Positions 23,695 to 35,696 are shown, counted from the stretch's first letter. The stretch is 64,000 nucleotides of DNA from Gordionus sp. m RMFG-2023 (GCF_954871325.1 NC_088775.1:30853561-30917560), one strand, 5' to 3'. The notes: generated by a model not told the origin, from the sequence alone. Numbers and translations are program-made.

Positions 23695-24690
23695 CCTTAA
23701 CATGTCTTAAATTTAATTTTATATTTAGAATAAAATTTAGATTTATGATAGAAATCATATTGGGTAAAATATAAAATAGAAATGCTTGAAAATTTTTTAA
23801 TTTTAAATATGGGCTAGACAAAAGCCTGAAATTTTTTTTGCAGAAATCACCAGGCCTGATTAAAAAACCAAGCCAATGCAACTTTCATTGATTTTATTTT
23901 TAATTGAATTATGACTTTTATATATTTTATTTCAGTTCTCAACTAACAAAGATATTATGGTCTTAGGCGAGCTTGAGAAAATTTTCCCAACAATATGGTT
24001 TTCAGAGATTTACCTATCTCCGGGCTTGGGAAAAAATTACAAAATTATTATGGGTTGGCCAGGTTTGAGAAAAAGATTTCAGGCCAATGTCTGTTCCATA
24101 TTTAAAATTAAAAAATTTTCAAGCTTATATATTTTAAATTTTATCCAATATGATTTCTATCACAAATTTAAATTTTTTTCTAAATATAAAATTAAATTTA
24201 AGATATTATTAAATTACAATAGAAATAAATGGAATATAAAATTAAATTTAAGACATTATTATTAAATTACAATAGAAATAAATGGTAAAATTTTATGAAA
24301 GTTGCATGGGACTTGGTTTTTTGATCAGGCCTGGCTATATCTGCAAAAAAAAATTTCAGGTCAATGTCTACCCCATATTTAAAATTAAAAAATTCCCAAG
24401 CATCTCTATTTTAAATTTTATTCAATATGATTTCTATCACAAATTTAAATTTTATTCTAAATATAAAATTAAATTTAAGACATTATTATTAAATTACAAT
24501 AGAAATAAATGGCAAAATATTGAGAAAGTTGCATGGGACCTGGTTTTTTGGTCAGGCCTGCTGTGTATGCAAAACAAAATTTTGAGACCAATGTTTAGCC
24601 TATATTTAAAATTCAAATTTAGAAGCATCTCTATTTTTAATTTTACCCAATATGATTCCTATCACAAATTTAAATTCTGATATTTCTAAT
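23695..24690. repeat. Four repeat modules, one inverted, within the Helitron
   Basis: One module on the minus strand (about 23890-23700) and three on the plus strand (about 24040-24215, 24295-24480, 24525-24680) share a GGCCTGATC-like start, a TTTAAAATTAAAAAATTTTC stretch and ATATGATTTCTATCACAAAT. All are open in one frame, so they give similar short translations, but the frame is not conserved as a protein of any known family. The inverted first copy can form a very long foldback. Confidence 0.6.
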
Positions 24691-24864
24691 AACCTTAATG
24701 CTCACGGGTTACATTGCAACAATTTTATCTCTTTATCTCCTAAATTTTACTATAAAGCATATTTTGTACCAAATATACAAACTAACTAATTACCCCTTAA
24801 CCCCGTCATTCTTGACGGGTTATTATCTAGTATAAATATAAAATTGATATTATATGTAATAATG

Positions 24865-25040
24865 CAAAAATAATAATGATTCAACATTTTCTGGATTCAA
24901 ATACGTACTTCTTTGTTCTAAAAACCTTTCAGCAATGCTAAATCCTCATTCAGAAGACGCACTTGTTGCAGGAATTGCCAATGTTATTCTTGCTAATCTT
25001 GATAGCTTTGATAAATCCTTGTCGTTTCCACCAAAGTAGT
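24865..25040 (-). pseudogene. hAT transposase dimerisation-domain remnant
   Basis: The minus strand reads ...LSRLARITLAIPATSASSE, a stop, then GFSIAERFLEQRSTYLNPEN. This matches the PATSASSERVFS signature and the following segment of hATC domains. The normal Arg codon after SSE is replaced by a stop. It belongs to the element 21567-25262; the rest of the transposase is missing. Confidence 0.72.
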
Positions 25041-25365
25041 TTTAAATATATAAAAAAGTTTATTTAATTTAAGGAAAAACATTTTATGATACCAAAAAAG
25101 GACATTTTAATTTTTAATATCCAAAAAAGCTCATAAGAACAATTTTTTATTAATATTTAATTAATGATTTTAACCCGCCCGCCCATTGTTTAAATTTCTT
25201 AACCCACCCACTCGTCCATTGTTTAAATTTTTGGCCGAAACCCCGCTCAATGCAATCCTCTACTTCTCACTATCACTATCATTAATATTTTCATTAACCT
25301 GAATATTAAATCTTTGTAAACAAGAGCAAATGAAGACAAATTATGTCAAATTGGTCACTGAATAC

Positions 25366-26764
25366 TAGGGATATGAACCCAAACCCGGATCCGGACCCTG
25401 AACTCTTGTATTTTGGCTGAACCCGAACCCGGGCCCGGACACTTTTTAAAAGTGGAGAGTCCAAGGGTTCTAGGATAATATAAATATTTTTAAATTTTAT
25501 TAACTTTATTTGTGGAATCATTTATTTTATCTTCGCGTTTTTCTTTCAATTTTCTTCCTGGATTTCCATTTTATTTAGAGATTGATATCATAAATTATTT
25601 TCCAGTGTAATAATATTTTATTATGTAAATTTATTAATATGCTATGTTATGATTATTTTCAAGCAATAATATTTTAATTTAAATGATAATGCACAACACG
25701 TTGGTCCTCAATTTGTATGATGCTAGAACGATTAAGTTTGAAAGATTTCTATAATGATTTTATTATAGGAGTTTGTGAAGTCATTTTGTCGGAAGATGAT
25801 CGGTGCTAAATAAAGGTTCTTACTAGTCTATTAGTTTCTTTAAAAATAACAATATTAAGATTACAATCCGAACAATTATGTTTATTTGATTTTAAGGCAT
25901 AAGGATTTGATGCTGATTATATTTAGAAAAATTTACAGTCCTTTTTATATGAAATATTAGAAAACATGAAAATTCGAGAGCAACAATATTTGCAAAATAG
26001 TTGTATACACTTCTATATATTTAGACCCTCGATATCAAGTTTTATTGAGTATTGAGCAAAAACAAATGTCTAAAGACCATCTTAAAGATTTATGGCATAC
26101 ACAAAACTCCATTATTTACAATATATTGGAGGCTACGACAATACCTATTGGTTGTAGTGATAATAATAATGATAGCAACATTGATGATCTTGAAATTTTA
26201 CTTAGATAGAGAAGAAAAAAAATTAAATTCTCATCAGATAGAAAGGAGGATCAAAAAATGCCTATTGCATCTTTAATAGTAAAGTTCTCAGAAGTTACGA
26301 GAATAAATAAGGATATAAATATTTTAAAATTCTGGAAAGAAAATTCTTCAACATATCCAGAATTATATATCTTATCCTTCATGACTGTACCGGCGACACA
26401 AGTACAATAATTGTATAAAGATAACTATCTATTTTAAGTAAGGGTAAAACGTGAATTTTCATCTTGGAAGTATATATTGTCTACTTTACGTGGAAATCTC
26501 AAGGATGATATTTTAGAAGATATTATGATTGTTCAAGAATAAAACATTTAAAATATATTATTTAATTTTAAAATTTTTCATTTGTAAATTATGAATATTT
26601 ATATATTGAATAATAATAAATGAATGAAAAAAAATCTTATTTTGAGTCATTATTTTTATGTTCCCTGAACCCGGAGCCGAACCCTGGACGAGTCCTTTCA
26701 AATTTTATTCCTGTACTCGAACCCAGACCTGTACCCTTTTTTTGTCTAAGGGTTTACATCCCTA
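25366..26764 (+). mobile_element. hAT element with TAGGGATATGAACC ends and perfect target duplication
   Basis: The left end is TAGGGATATGAACCC and the inverted right end TAGGGATGTAAACCC. Both continue with CCCGAACCCGG-type repeats. CTGAATAC flanks it exactly on both sides (25358-25365 and 26765-26772). It carries the last part of a transposase on the plus strand. At 1.4 kb it is an internally deleted derivative. Confidence 0.9.
26020..26541 (+). pseudogene. hAT transposase, C-terminal half, decayed
   Basis: It starts at LDPRYQVLLSIEQKQMSKDH, the segment before the hAT dimerisation domain. After two frame breaks it continues with INKDINILKFWKENSSTYPE and LSFMTVPATQVQ, a worn hATC PATSxxxER block, then GNLKDDILEDIMIVQE and a stop at about 26541. 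Sequence order and spacing match the transposase at 1801-3734, but similarity is modest. Non-functional. Confidence 0.7.
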
Positions 26765-26939
26765 CTGAATACATTTTCTAATTATGAAACTTTCTTCAAG
26801 ACCAGAAATACCTAAGATATTTATTTCATCAAAATTCTTCTGATGCAAATATTGCACATTTGTATAATCTCTTTATTCACCGAAAATCTTATGGTTGTAA
26901 AATTAAAAGATTTATAAATTGATACAATTGTAGACGAAA

Positions 26940-27430
26940 TCCTTTAACAATATAGAGATAAATCGGATAATCAATCTAATCTTCGAGCGTTCATCACTAT
27001 ACATATCGTTAGACTTATTCGAGTTTTTAGCATTTTATTTTGTCTCCAGATTATATCTGATAAATCAAGAATATTTTTATTTAAATATGAAGCCATTTCT
27101 ATAGCTTCATTTTGAATGGAGGTGAAAGTTATAAAATATACAGAAGACTTGGCATTTTGAATCATTTTCCAAGCTGATAAATCTTCAAAAAAATTTGAAG
27201 ATATAATGAAATCTACCCCCCTCTTCCATTATATCAAAAAAATCAAAGCAGTAGCGTTTTAAATTTGGTCAGATTTTTAATGATTTAGCCTGATAAGGTT
27301 GAGTTTGGTCTTTATCATGTGTCCACCACCTTGTTTCACCTATTTTTTTGGAGACTTAGCAGTCTCCTTCAGCAATTATTTTCGCCAAGATCAGCTGCTG
27401 GCTTGTACTATATTACAAACTAATAATTTG
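26940..27430 (-). pseudogene. Possible hAT/TTF-type transposase fragment
   Basis: On the minus strand KKIGETRWWTHDKDQTQ (about 27345-27295) resembles the TRW block of TTF-type hAT transposases. The open stretch 27165-26971 (MIQNAKSSVYFITFTSIQNE...) could be the following helical region. Frames are broken between them and no ends are found. The call is tentative. Confidence 0.35.
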
Positions 27431-27483
27431 CCTTATCTCTTTTTTTATAATACTAATTCTTAATTTTAACTAAAACAGCATTG

Positions 27484-27797
27484 AGACCGTGTCCTAAGTC
27501 GGCTTAATACTTAAGCCGGCTATTTAGCCATCTTTTAAGTATCGGCTAAGCCGAAAAAAGCAGAAGAAAAACTTTTTTAAAAAACGAAAAAAACAAAATA
27601 ATAAGAAAGAAAAAAAACGAAAAAAAACAAAACCAAAAAAACAAAAGCAAAAAACAGAAAATCGAGAATAAAATACGAAAAATAACAATCCCATCAAATA
27701 CTTAAAATCCAAAATAGGGTGTCCTCGATAAAATAATTTTTTGCCAATACTAAAAAGCAATTAAGTATCCAAATTAAGTCGACCTATGACACGGCCT
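27484..27797. mobile_element. MITE with GACCGTGTC ends
   Basis: The left GACCGTGTCCTAAGTCGGCT and inverted right GGCCGTGTCATAGGTCGACT match at 16 of 20 bases. Both are followed by TTAA and TACTTAA motifs. The inside is a long A-rich run with scattered G and C (27560-27660). The terminal style suggests hAT, but no target duplication is clear. Confidence 0.55.
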
Positions 27798-28365
27798 AAT
27801 AACTTATTAATGGTTGTCTTTGACAAAAATTATTAGAGAACTTCTTCCCTTAGATTTTGATTATCGGAAAGTGTCATCTTTTTCTATTATTGCTCCTGAA
27901 AATAACCTTTTCTAAATGGTGTCAAAGATCTTATCCTTTTTTGATATGATTTGTATCATCTCAAGAATATTCCCATGTTTTGAATTTCAAAATTGATAAT
28001 AAGAGTTTCATTGTGGTCTGATCCTCTGTAGGATTTGTTTACTTAACAACTTTATTATCTCAAATGCTATTGTTTTATGGATATTATTGCATTTATTATT
28101 TTATTTAATTGAATTCTATTTAAATATTAAATTAAATAATGAATAAAAATATAAATTAATCGAAACTTGACTTTCATTTAAAAGGGCACGCATATTTTTG
28201 GGGAAAAACCCATGAAATGGAAATATCTAAATGATAATCCACAAAATATGTTATGATATTAAATGCTAAAAAAGGAAGTATGATAATTTTATAAAATGTA
28301 TAATCTAATAAGAGAAAAGTCATAATTTATATGATAAAAAGAAATAATATATATTTTATATTTTT
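27798..28365. other. No supportable gene
   Basis: A short open stretch near 27825-27920 translates as IIRELLPLDFDYRKVSSFS but has no recognised domain or splice partners. The rest is A+T-rich. Confidence 0.35.
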
Positions 28366-28475
28366 TTTCTCATCGGCCTCTTTTTTCATTTTATTTATTT
28401 ATCGGCTTAAAAATCGATATATTCTCGCGGCCTCATGGGCAAAATGCCCACTTGGTTATGACCAATCCGCCCCTG
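28366..28475 (-). mobile_element. hAT terminus, same family as 1-338
   Basis: Read on the minus strand from 28475 it starts CAGGGGCGGATTGGTC and continues with GGGCATTTTGCCC and the CGGCCTC-rich subterminal block, paralleling 210-338. The opposite end was not found nearby. No coding sequence can be linked to it. Confidence 0.6.
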
Positions 28476-28688
28476 TAATTTAGGAGTCTTAGAAATTTAA
28501 AATTGAAAAATTTATATTTTTATCTAATGACCAATATTAAATCCCTCACTAAAGTCATCCGATAACTCCCTTAAATTCTGGAGAAGTTTATTAGAACACC
28601 TCTTGGTTCAAAATTCCTGATCGTTTAAATTGCGAGAGGGAGGGGGGGGGGTGGTAAAGGTAGATATAGTATTTTGTTTTAATCTTAG

Positions 28689-28890
28689 GCATGGAACAGA
28701 CTCTTTTTCCAATGGGTTCTTTTATGAATGGGTGGTTGTCATTAATAATCCTGACCGTCCAGAGAATACGAGATATTCACAATTATAAGGACCATTTTGA
28801 TATAGAGAATATCAGGGCGAAACTATTGTTGCATTGTAAACAAAACAAAGCGTTTTTGACTGACCTGCTAGGTTTGCACAATCGTAACTC
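28689..28890 (+). CDS. Possible isolated host exon, unrecognised
   Basis: A 202-base segment is open in one frame, beginning two bases before ATG at 28691 (GC|ATG GAA CAG), and runs into a consensus donor GTAAGT at 28891. A plausible acceptor, TTTTAATCTTAG, precedes it. The translation MEQTLFPMGSFMNGWLSLII... has a hydrophobic run (about residues 10-22) and a charged second half, but no family I recognise. No neighbouring exon of matching phase could be assigned with confidence. It may be a chance frame, a single-exon fragment of a host gene, or a piece of an unidentified element. Reading in the other two frames meets stops. Confidence 0.25.
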
Positions 28891-30472
28891 GTAAGTAAAT
28901 GGCTATAGTGAATTTTGATTCCTAGTGAAAAGACAGTTTTTTCTATGACCTTTTGTTTTTTGCAATTTACTCAATTTTACCCGACCTAAAAACTCTAGTG
29001 ATTCTAAACATTACAAAGAGGCATTATATTATTTAACCTAGTAATGAATAATAAGTTATTATCTGATTCGGACCCTAACAATCTTTAAAATTAACCCCCC
29101 CCCTTACTCCCACAAATAACACAAACACATTAGCTGGATGTAACCCAAAGATAATGATAGTATAGTACAAAGATGGGGCCAGTTTAGCAATTTAAATAAC
29201 TATCAAATTTTGCTAAAATATAATAAAATCATAATAAAATTCATTTTTAGTTGTCTTTTATAAGTTTCTTCCAATTCATTAAATTTCTGTTGGTCCACAT
29301 GCATGATTACTAGGGTTTAGTTGAAACAACCATATTTAATATCCAGTCATTGTAAATAAAGTTTATTTAATGATGGGACAGAAGTAGAATAGAATGTTAG
29401 AATTTTAAAAAGAATTATTAAGTAGAAGACAAGTATCAATTCGGGGAATTTTTAAAAAACTTTAAATATACGCTTCTCATAGAATGAACAAAACGTGTCT
29501 TAAGGGCTAATATTACGGCCTAGATGGACATTTAAGCTTCTCTATAGTATAAATTCTTCACTCATCATATGTAGAATTAAATTTAACAGGTTACATCACA
29601 ACCCTGATAAAATCTTGAAGGCCTAATCTAATTCTTTTAAATCTCTAGATTTTACCCTATTTGCATTTGGTAGTAATAGAGACTTTAAATTTTCAAGTAA
29701 GGGCATAATTATTAATATAGACTTATTCAAATAAAGTAATCAAATCATTATGAACATTGATAGTTAGTGATAAATAGGTTCATTTTTTTATTGTTCTCTT
29801 GAATCTTGATTTTGAAATGCACTTTAATTATATAGTAGTTTACATTTTCTTTTATTCTCAAAAATTTGAGATTTATCTACATTTAAATTAAATAAAATTT
29901 CCATTGTAAATGTTGATATATATTTATAACAATAAAATTTAAAAATTTGATAACTTGAGCTAATTCTTCAAAACATTTAGTTTAACATTCAGTTAAAATC
30001 ATTATGTCATATTGTTGTTATAGTAAGTAAAAATGATGGGTTTACAGAGTATAATTATACTATTACTATATTATTTCATTATTTTAGTAAAATATTATTT
30101 CTTTATTTGTGTGAGAAATATTATCAAAGTATATTTTACACTTCTCCGAAATGGGTGAGCTAGCCTTTTTTATGTGTAACGTGGGTAGGAGGGTGGGATG
30201 AAAGATTGTTTAAATTATATATTGTCTAATTAGTGCAATAGCTCTATATGGTGGTCATCAAATCACCATTGAGGGGAACTTTTATGTTAAAAAAAATAAA
30301 CTTTAATAATTGGGGCAAGAAGAGAGGGAGGGAAGGGTATTAGAGTTGTCCACCCGACCCCGTTTTTTATTTATTAATATCACGAATCATTTTATAACCA
30401 AAGGTTAATATTTAAATACCTAAATCAGGTATCCTTTATAATAGCGATGTTATACAAATCAAATAGATAAAT
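28891..30472. other. No supportable gene or bounded element
   Basis: A+T-rich DNA with C-runs near 29095 and G-rich patches near 30170-30200 and 30310-30345. No domain-bearing frames, paired ends or RNA signals were found. Confidence 0.4.
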
Positions 30473-30865
30473 TAGTGGTCTGCATCTTCCTTATATTTCA
30501 AGTCCGGCTCGAAATTTAACAAAAAAATTTCAGCCCTGCCAAATCCTGACGATTTTTTTATTTATCCCGAAAAGCTTAGCCCGAAGTTAAAATTAAAATT
30601 GTCCTCTGCCAGACCCGAATTTATTTAAATATAAAAATTAAATATTTATTTAATTGTAAAATTAATATTGTAAAAATAAAAATATATTGGCATCTTATTT
30701 CTTGCAAAAATTTTAAAATATTTTAATTTATTTCACAAAATTGAAGATATTATATTTAAAAATTTAGGCCGAGCCCGGTCAAAATTTATTAAAAAAATAT
30801 TAGGCTCTACTAATCAAGACCCAAATTTCTTTTTTAAAAAATAGGTCTGCCGATCTTGATTATAT
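30473..30865. mobile_element. hAT-type MITE, TAGNGGTCTGCA family (worn)
   Basis: It starts TAGTGGTCTGCATC, like the element at 21567. Internal TTATTTATCCCGAAAAGCTT and CGAATTTATTTAAATATA match the MITE at 44327-44706 (TTATTTGTCCCGAAAAGCCT). The right end near 30845-30865 is poorly preserved. No reading frame. Confidence 0.45.
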
Positions 30866-31113
30866 CATACATCTTTATTTGGATCATCTGTGTAAAATAA
30901 TATAGCCTTAATTGGGCCATTTTAAATAATATGATATGCTTGCCAAATTTAGTTCTAAAAAGAGCTAGGAATCGAACCGAATATGTTTTTAAAATTTTCA
31001 CAAGATATCATGGTTAATGCGGGTGAAAGATTTAATGAAATATTTTTAAAAAATCAAGGCAAAGTGGAATTAATATTTTTATCCATATAATATTCATAAG
31101 AAAAAGTCGGTTT

Positions 31114-32579
31114 CTGTTGTTAAGCTCTACTTCTAAAAGTAGCGAGCTACCGCTAGCGCTATTTGTCAAAAAAAGAATCCCGCTATATTAGCTATTTTTT
31201 AAAAGTAGCTTTGGCTACTTGGCATCTTTTTATAAAAATAAATTTGTTTTATTTTTTGCTTCAATACAAAATCAACATTTATAAATATTTATAAGTTAGC
31301 TGTTGATTAGAAAAAATTCTATGTAAAAAGACTAAAATTAATGTAATAAAAATAATTATTAATGGTAATATATATTTTTTATTTATTTTTTTGCATTTTA
31401 ATGATAAAATCATTTCTATACTATCATTCCCAAGTCTAGAGTGACGATCAGAAAGCATAAGTTTTGCCTTATTAAATAATCTCTCAACACTAGTACCTGA
31501 AGGCAAGGCAGTATTTAATTTTATATACATATTTTTAATATAAGAAAAATTATCAAAAATAATCATTTAAAGTATTTTTAGATTTAAAAAACGTGTCTAG
31601 GGGATTTTCTATTATATTAGTATCCTTTATTTCAAAAAAATTATCAGTGCAAGTCGCGTTATTGTGGTTCTAACTAGGGCAACTTTGTTTGGTATTTGAC
31701 TATTCAGCTTTACCATGAGCCTATCACGTTAATTTTTGGCATCATCGATTAGAGCATCTTTCATTACTTCATAGTTATCTGCTATCTTAATCATTAGTGT
31801 CTGGCGACAAAAAGTTGTTGTACCAAGGTATAGAGTTCAAATCATCATGGTAAATGATGGATTATCAAACAATGACATGGCTGAACTGTGTTTCTGATAA
31901 ATATTGGCATGTGCAATATTATTAATCAATTTAGTTTAAAATGAATTGACCTTTTTGGATGTAGTCTCCCTTATACCAAAATTATAAGATGTTTTTCTGT
32001 TATCTCTAAAACTTTTGGCATGAACATTCTTTTTTTTATAGCTACTAGATTTATTTGATATTTTTCTACATTTTAAATAAATAAATTTGAAACCACCTGT
32101 TTTTACATTAATTTGATATTTTTCCAATTTTGGAAATGGAAAATTTGTATTATTGTTATCGATAACATTTTCTTCCAGGTACCTTCCACTTTATTAATAT
32201 TATCATTGTCTGACTCAATTATATCGATTTCGATATCCACTTACGATGACATTTTAAATAATTTACACCAGATGATTTAGGTTTAATTAACAATATAAAT
32301 CAAATTACAAATTTAAAATTGAAAATATAAATTTTAATTTCAAAATTAAATAATAAATTATAAAAATTATAATTAATGATGATATTATATTTAAATTTTC
32401 ATGTTTATAGTTACATTATTTTATTTTTTGAAAGTATCTAAGTAGCATGCTACTTAGCTACTTTCAACAAAAAAATCGTGCTAAAAAAAATAAATAATTG
32501 GGAAAAAGTAGCGCGCATGCTACCAAAAAAGATAGTGTGCTATAGTAGTGCGTTGTAGAGCGCTATTTTAACAACTCTG
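31114..32579 (-). mobile_element. hAT element remnant with minus-strand transposase pieces
   Basis: Read inverted, the right end is CAGAGTTGTTAAAATAGCGC, and the left is CTGTTGTTAAGCTCTAC. Both are followed by many TAGC/GCTAC motifs, a common style of hAT subterminal region. The minus strand carries a hATC end (31566-31279) and a possible BED segment (about 32127-31936). The 8-bp flanks no longer match. Length of about 1.5 kb indicates large internal loss. Confidence 0.65.
31279..31566 (-). pseudogene. hAT transposase C-terminus
   Basis: The minus frame reads LNTALPSGTSVERLFNKAKL followed by MLSDRHSRLGNDSIEMILSL, a good hATC dimerisation domain. The canonical SSxxVER is present as SGTSVER. 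A hydrophobic tail (LPLIIIFITLILVF) after it comes from A+T-rich drift past the usual end. An upstream portion with IDLLPTK-like or catalytic blocks is missing, so this is a fragment. Confidence 0.7.
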
Positions 32580-32919
32580 GCTTCTTCCCACAACCGTTAC
32601 GGGAAATAAACACTATTTTTATTCCATTAATTGATACTGAGATAATATATAAATTGGTTGCAATACCAAATTTTGGTAGAGTTTAAAGCCATTTTGATAC
32701 CAAAGTTAGAAAACGCAATCGAAACTGTTATCACATCTGTGGTACAAGAAGGGAAAACCGGGAATGTAAAAGATTTAAAGATTGTTTTTAATCAACTAAA
32801 TTAAATATAAATGTGTAGCCTAATTATTCTATAAAACAAGATAAAATCGGAGTTATTTCCATAATGGTATTATTTTTTAATCCAGATAATTTTAAGTGAA
32901 AATCATATTGGCCATGATG

Positions 32920-33965
32920 TTGACGGACTATATACCGTCTGGGCCTAATATTATATTTTCTAGTAGGCCTGGGCCGTGCCTGGATTTTTGAAAAAAATTT
33001 AATAGTCTTGAGCTTATTTTGAGGGTATTTAATAGGACAAATATAATTATAATTTATTTAATTGTTTATCCTTAACCGTTATCTATTGTTCAGGGTTGTG
33101 AACCCGAATAAGGGTTCAGGAATTTTAAACTCTATTTAGAAGAAATTTTGATATCAGGAACTTAATAGAAACCAAGTTTTTAAAAAGGTCTGGACCCTGG
33201 ATTTGATGAATAAATCGGTCTCTTTTTGGTCTGTGGTCTCAAAATTTTTATCCAAACAATTTATTCTGAATCCTAATTTGGGTTCACAACTCAGCCTCGG
33301 TTGGTAGTAAATTCAGCTTCTTTCAAACTCGCTATCTTTTTTGTTCAAAACAGCTGCTAACTTTTAAAAAATTTGTCATTTTCTTTTTTTAATAATAATC
33401 AATTTCAGTATTGCAAACAAAATGATTGTCTAAATAAACATAAATAATGTTTAATTTTATTCAATATAAAATAAATAAATAAAATTTTTGGATATGTTTT
33501 GGACGAGATTAACCAAATGTTTAATACAGCTAAAATCAAAAGAATGGTGGGAGAATTAGCAAGAGCCAAAAGAATTTATGAAATTTCAGAAATACTTCCA
33601 ATGAACACAATTTCAGCACTATTGGAAGGGTTATTGAACAGTGAAGGACAAATTTAAACAGTGAAATTGTTGATAATATATTATTATAAATGACGATTTG
33701 AAATAATAATTAAAATTTTGTTTATATCATTCTTATTAATAGTATATAATTACTAAATAAAATATTATATTTCCATTAGTATTATTTCAGCATAATTATA
33801 TAAGATAATTTGAAGGGCTTGGGTAAAATTTTTGAAACTTATGGCCAGCTTGGGAATTTTTTTTTTATTATTAAATGTGGGTCTGCCCTGAGCCTACAAT
33901 TTTTTTTACTGCCGGCCGGAGTCGTGTCTGATCAAAAAATTAAGACAGGTGGTGATAGGCCATAA
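32920..33965. repeat. GC-richer worn transposon-end patches
   Basis: GGCCTGGGCCGTGCCTGG near 32962-32980 and GCCGGCCGGAGTCGTGTC near 33900-33920 look like subterminal parts of hAT-type MITEs, as at 42374 and 52861. They could be the two ends of one element of about 1 kb, into which 33091-33294 inserted, but no terminal repeat pair can be aligned. Confidence 0.3.
33091..33294. mobile_element. Small hAT-type MITE, CAGGGTTGTGAACCC ends
   Basis: The left CAGGGTTGTGAACCCGAATA and inverted right CTGAGTTGTGAACCCAAATT share 16 of 20 bases, followed on both sides by AGG(G/A)TTCAG. The inside is short and non-coding. The 8-bp flanks are only partly alike. Confidence 0.6.
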
Positions 33966-34059
33966 TATTTTTTCAAACAATTTATCACTAATATGAATAA
34001 TAAAATAGTATAAAGAATATTTATAGACTCATAAACAAAATCTTTACTGTTATTTTTCT

Positions 34060-34730
34060 AGTGGGAGAGATTGGGGTTACATTATCCATAAAAAAAAAAT
34101 ACTTTTTCGCCTTTCGTGGTGCATGTTATAGAGCTTATTTATTTTTAGATTTTTTTTATATAAAAGTGTCAATCCTAAGTAAATAAGTGAAAATACACTG
34201 CTGTACCAAGTCCATCTATATTATATATCATCCGGACACTTAAGATAATTTACAAAAAACAATTCAACTATCTTTATATTGTCATTCTTAACCCTAGGCA
34301 AAGTCGTGGCTTCTGGAGTTCTTATAGATATAGTTTAAAAATAAATTTCTTCTTAAAAATGACTAATACGTACCCCGTCAAAACCGGTCTCAGGTTTCAT
34401 ATTTAATTAAAATTTATTTAATTTTAAGAAATTAAATTAACATAAATATTGTTAATATTTTTATACATGATAAAATTGAAATTACTTTACCATTTAAAAT
34501 TAATATTTAATCTGAATAACATTTATAAAATTTTTTATTAGATGTAAAAGTTAAAATTTAAACTTGAATTTAAAACTTTTCATGAGCATATTTCTGCCAA
34601 ACATTTTCAGAACCATTGAATCAACTTATTAAAATACATTTATGGTTTAAATTTCAAATATCAACATATATTGATTTTAAAATGATTTGATAAAAAAATA
34701 CCCGGGATATCACTATCCCCGATCTCCCCT
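34060..34730. mobile_element. MITE of the AGGGGAGA family, second copy
   Basis: The left AGTGGGAGAGATTGGGGTTA and inverted right AGGGGAGATCGGGGATAGTG are similar to the ends of 20588-21505. The inside is A+T-rich and non-coding. The pair is worn, and boundaries are good to a few bases only. Confidence 0.5.
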
Positions 34731-35465
34731 AAAAAAATTTTTTGATATAAAAAACCAAAAAATAACATTGATTACAGTATGAGTCAGTTTCAGATCTAAT
34801 ATTTCAGATTAAGATATACTTTAATATACAATCTATCAAAATAGTGATACAAAAAAAATACTCAGATAACTATATATGGCTTACTTATTATCTTCCAAAT
34901 ATAAAACTTTATTTTATATAGCATGAAGCATTATATATAGGCCCTTATGCGAGGACAAAATACCACCCGATACTTTTAAATATAAATAAATAGGGAATTT
35001 AAGAACCAATCAAAAAAGGAGTAAAAATAAACATATTTATATTAGAATAATAAGAGTTACTTCATTAAAATTAAAAATTCTTAATATCTAGTTCCTATTC
35101 ATAATAAGTTACTCGCTTGGAAAATAATTTTTCAAGCTAATTAATAATATAAGTGGTTAATCATGTTAATGAACGAAATTTTCAGCATAATCATTTAGAA
35201 CAGCTAATTTATGTAAGCTAAAATTTACCTTTAATTGCATATAGCGCATTTTTTGAATTTACAAAATTTTTGCTAGAAAAATAATGAAGGGAGGGGGGCT
35301 GATAAATTTTCCGGGGTTAATCTTGAACTCAAAAGCCAATTTTTACTTACTAGCCAATAAATAACGAAATACTTGTAAAATATTTTGCCTTTATGATTTA
35401 ATTATGATAATAAAATTATTATTGAATATCTTATTTTATGTTAATAAAAAAAATGTATTCGCAAT

Positions 35466-35688
35466 TAGTGTTGTTAAACGGCTCGTTTTGAGCCGATTTT
35501 TATAAGCGGCTAACTCAATATTTTAGCCAGAAAAATATTTCCTAAGCCTCAAGATTTTGATTGTAGTAGGAACAAAGGTTTGGACATCTATTAACAAAAT
35601 TTCGAGGCTTGGGCAATATTTTTCTGGCTAAAATATTGAGTTAGCCGTTTTTAAATATCGGCTCAAAACGAGCCGTTTAACAACACTA
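35466..35688. mobile_element. Near-palindromic hAT-type MITE with perfect 8-bp duplication
   Basis: TAGTGTTGTTAAACGGCTCG starts both the plus strand at 35466 and the minus strand at 35688. The inverted repeat continues for about 90 bp with few mismatches, so almost all of the 223 bp folds back. TTCGCAAT flanks it exactly at 35458-35465 and 35689-35696. It has no reading frame. A related worn end (GGGCCGTTTAACAACCCTA) ends near 41456. Confidence 0.9.
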
Positions 35689-35696
35689 TTCGCAAT

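Larger units (their letters stand above)
21910..24830 (+). mobile_element. Helitron (non-autonomous), 2.9 kb
   Basis: The 5' end is TCTATAATATATATAAAAGC after an A. The 3' end has a CCCGTCA-TTCT-TGACGGG hairpin, then TTATTATCTAG, followed by T. TC start, a 3' hairpin about 10 bases before CTAG and insertion between A and T are the Helitron signature. No Rep/helicase frame is present. Inside are a tRNA-like head near the 5' end, diverged tandem repeats, and short patches (AGAAAGCCAGACGAAGACAG and relatives, 23030-23130 and 23570-23700) that translate to an Arg-rich RRRQEL...KKRQEQ stretch, possibly left from a Helitron protein N-terminus. It inserted in the hAT element 21567-25262. Confidence 0.85.
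21567..25262. mobile_element. hAT element interrupted by a Helitron
   Basis: The left end is TAGAGGTCTGCATTGGGCGG and the inverted right end TAGAGGATTGCATTGAGCGG, each followed by repeated CCGCCCGCCCATT blocks. Flanks CTCCTCAT (21559-21566) and CTTCTCAC (25263-25270) match at 6 of 8 bases, consistent with an old target duplication. Without the Helitron (21910-24830) about 775 bp remain, holding only a minus-strand hATC end at 24865-25040. Smaller relatives with similar ends lie at 30473, 44327 and 60883. Confidence 0.75.

Noticed and set aside
23672-24680. Several 70-130 codon frames in the Helitron
   Set aside because: They are copies of one repeat module in both orientations, not a known protein family.
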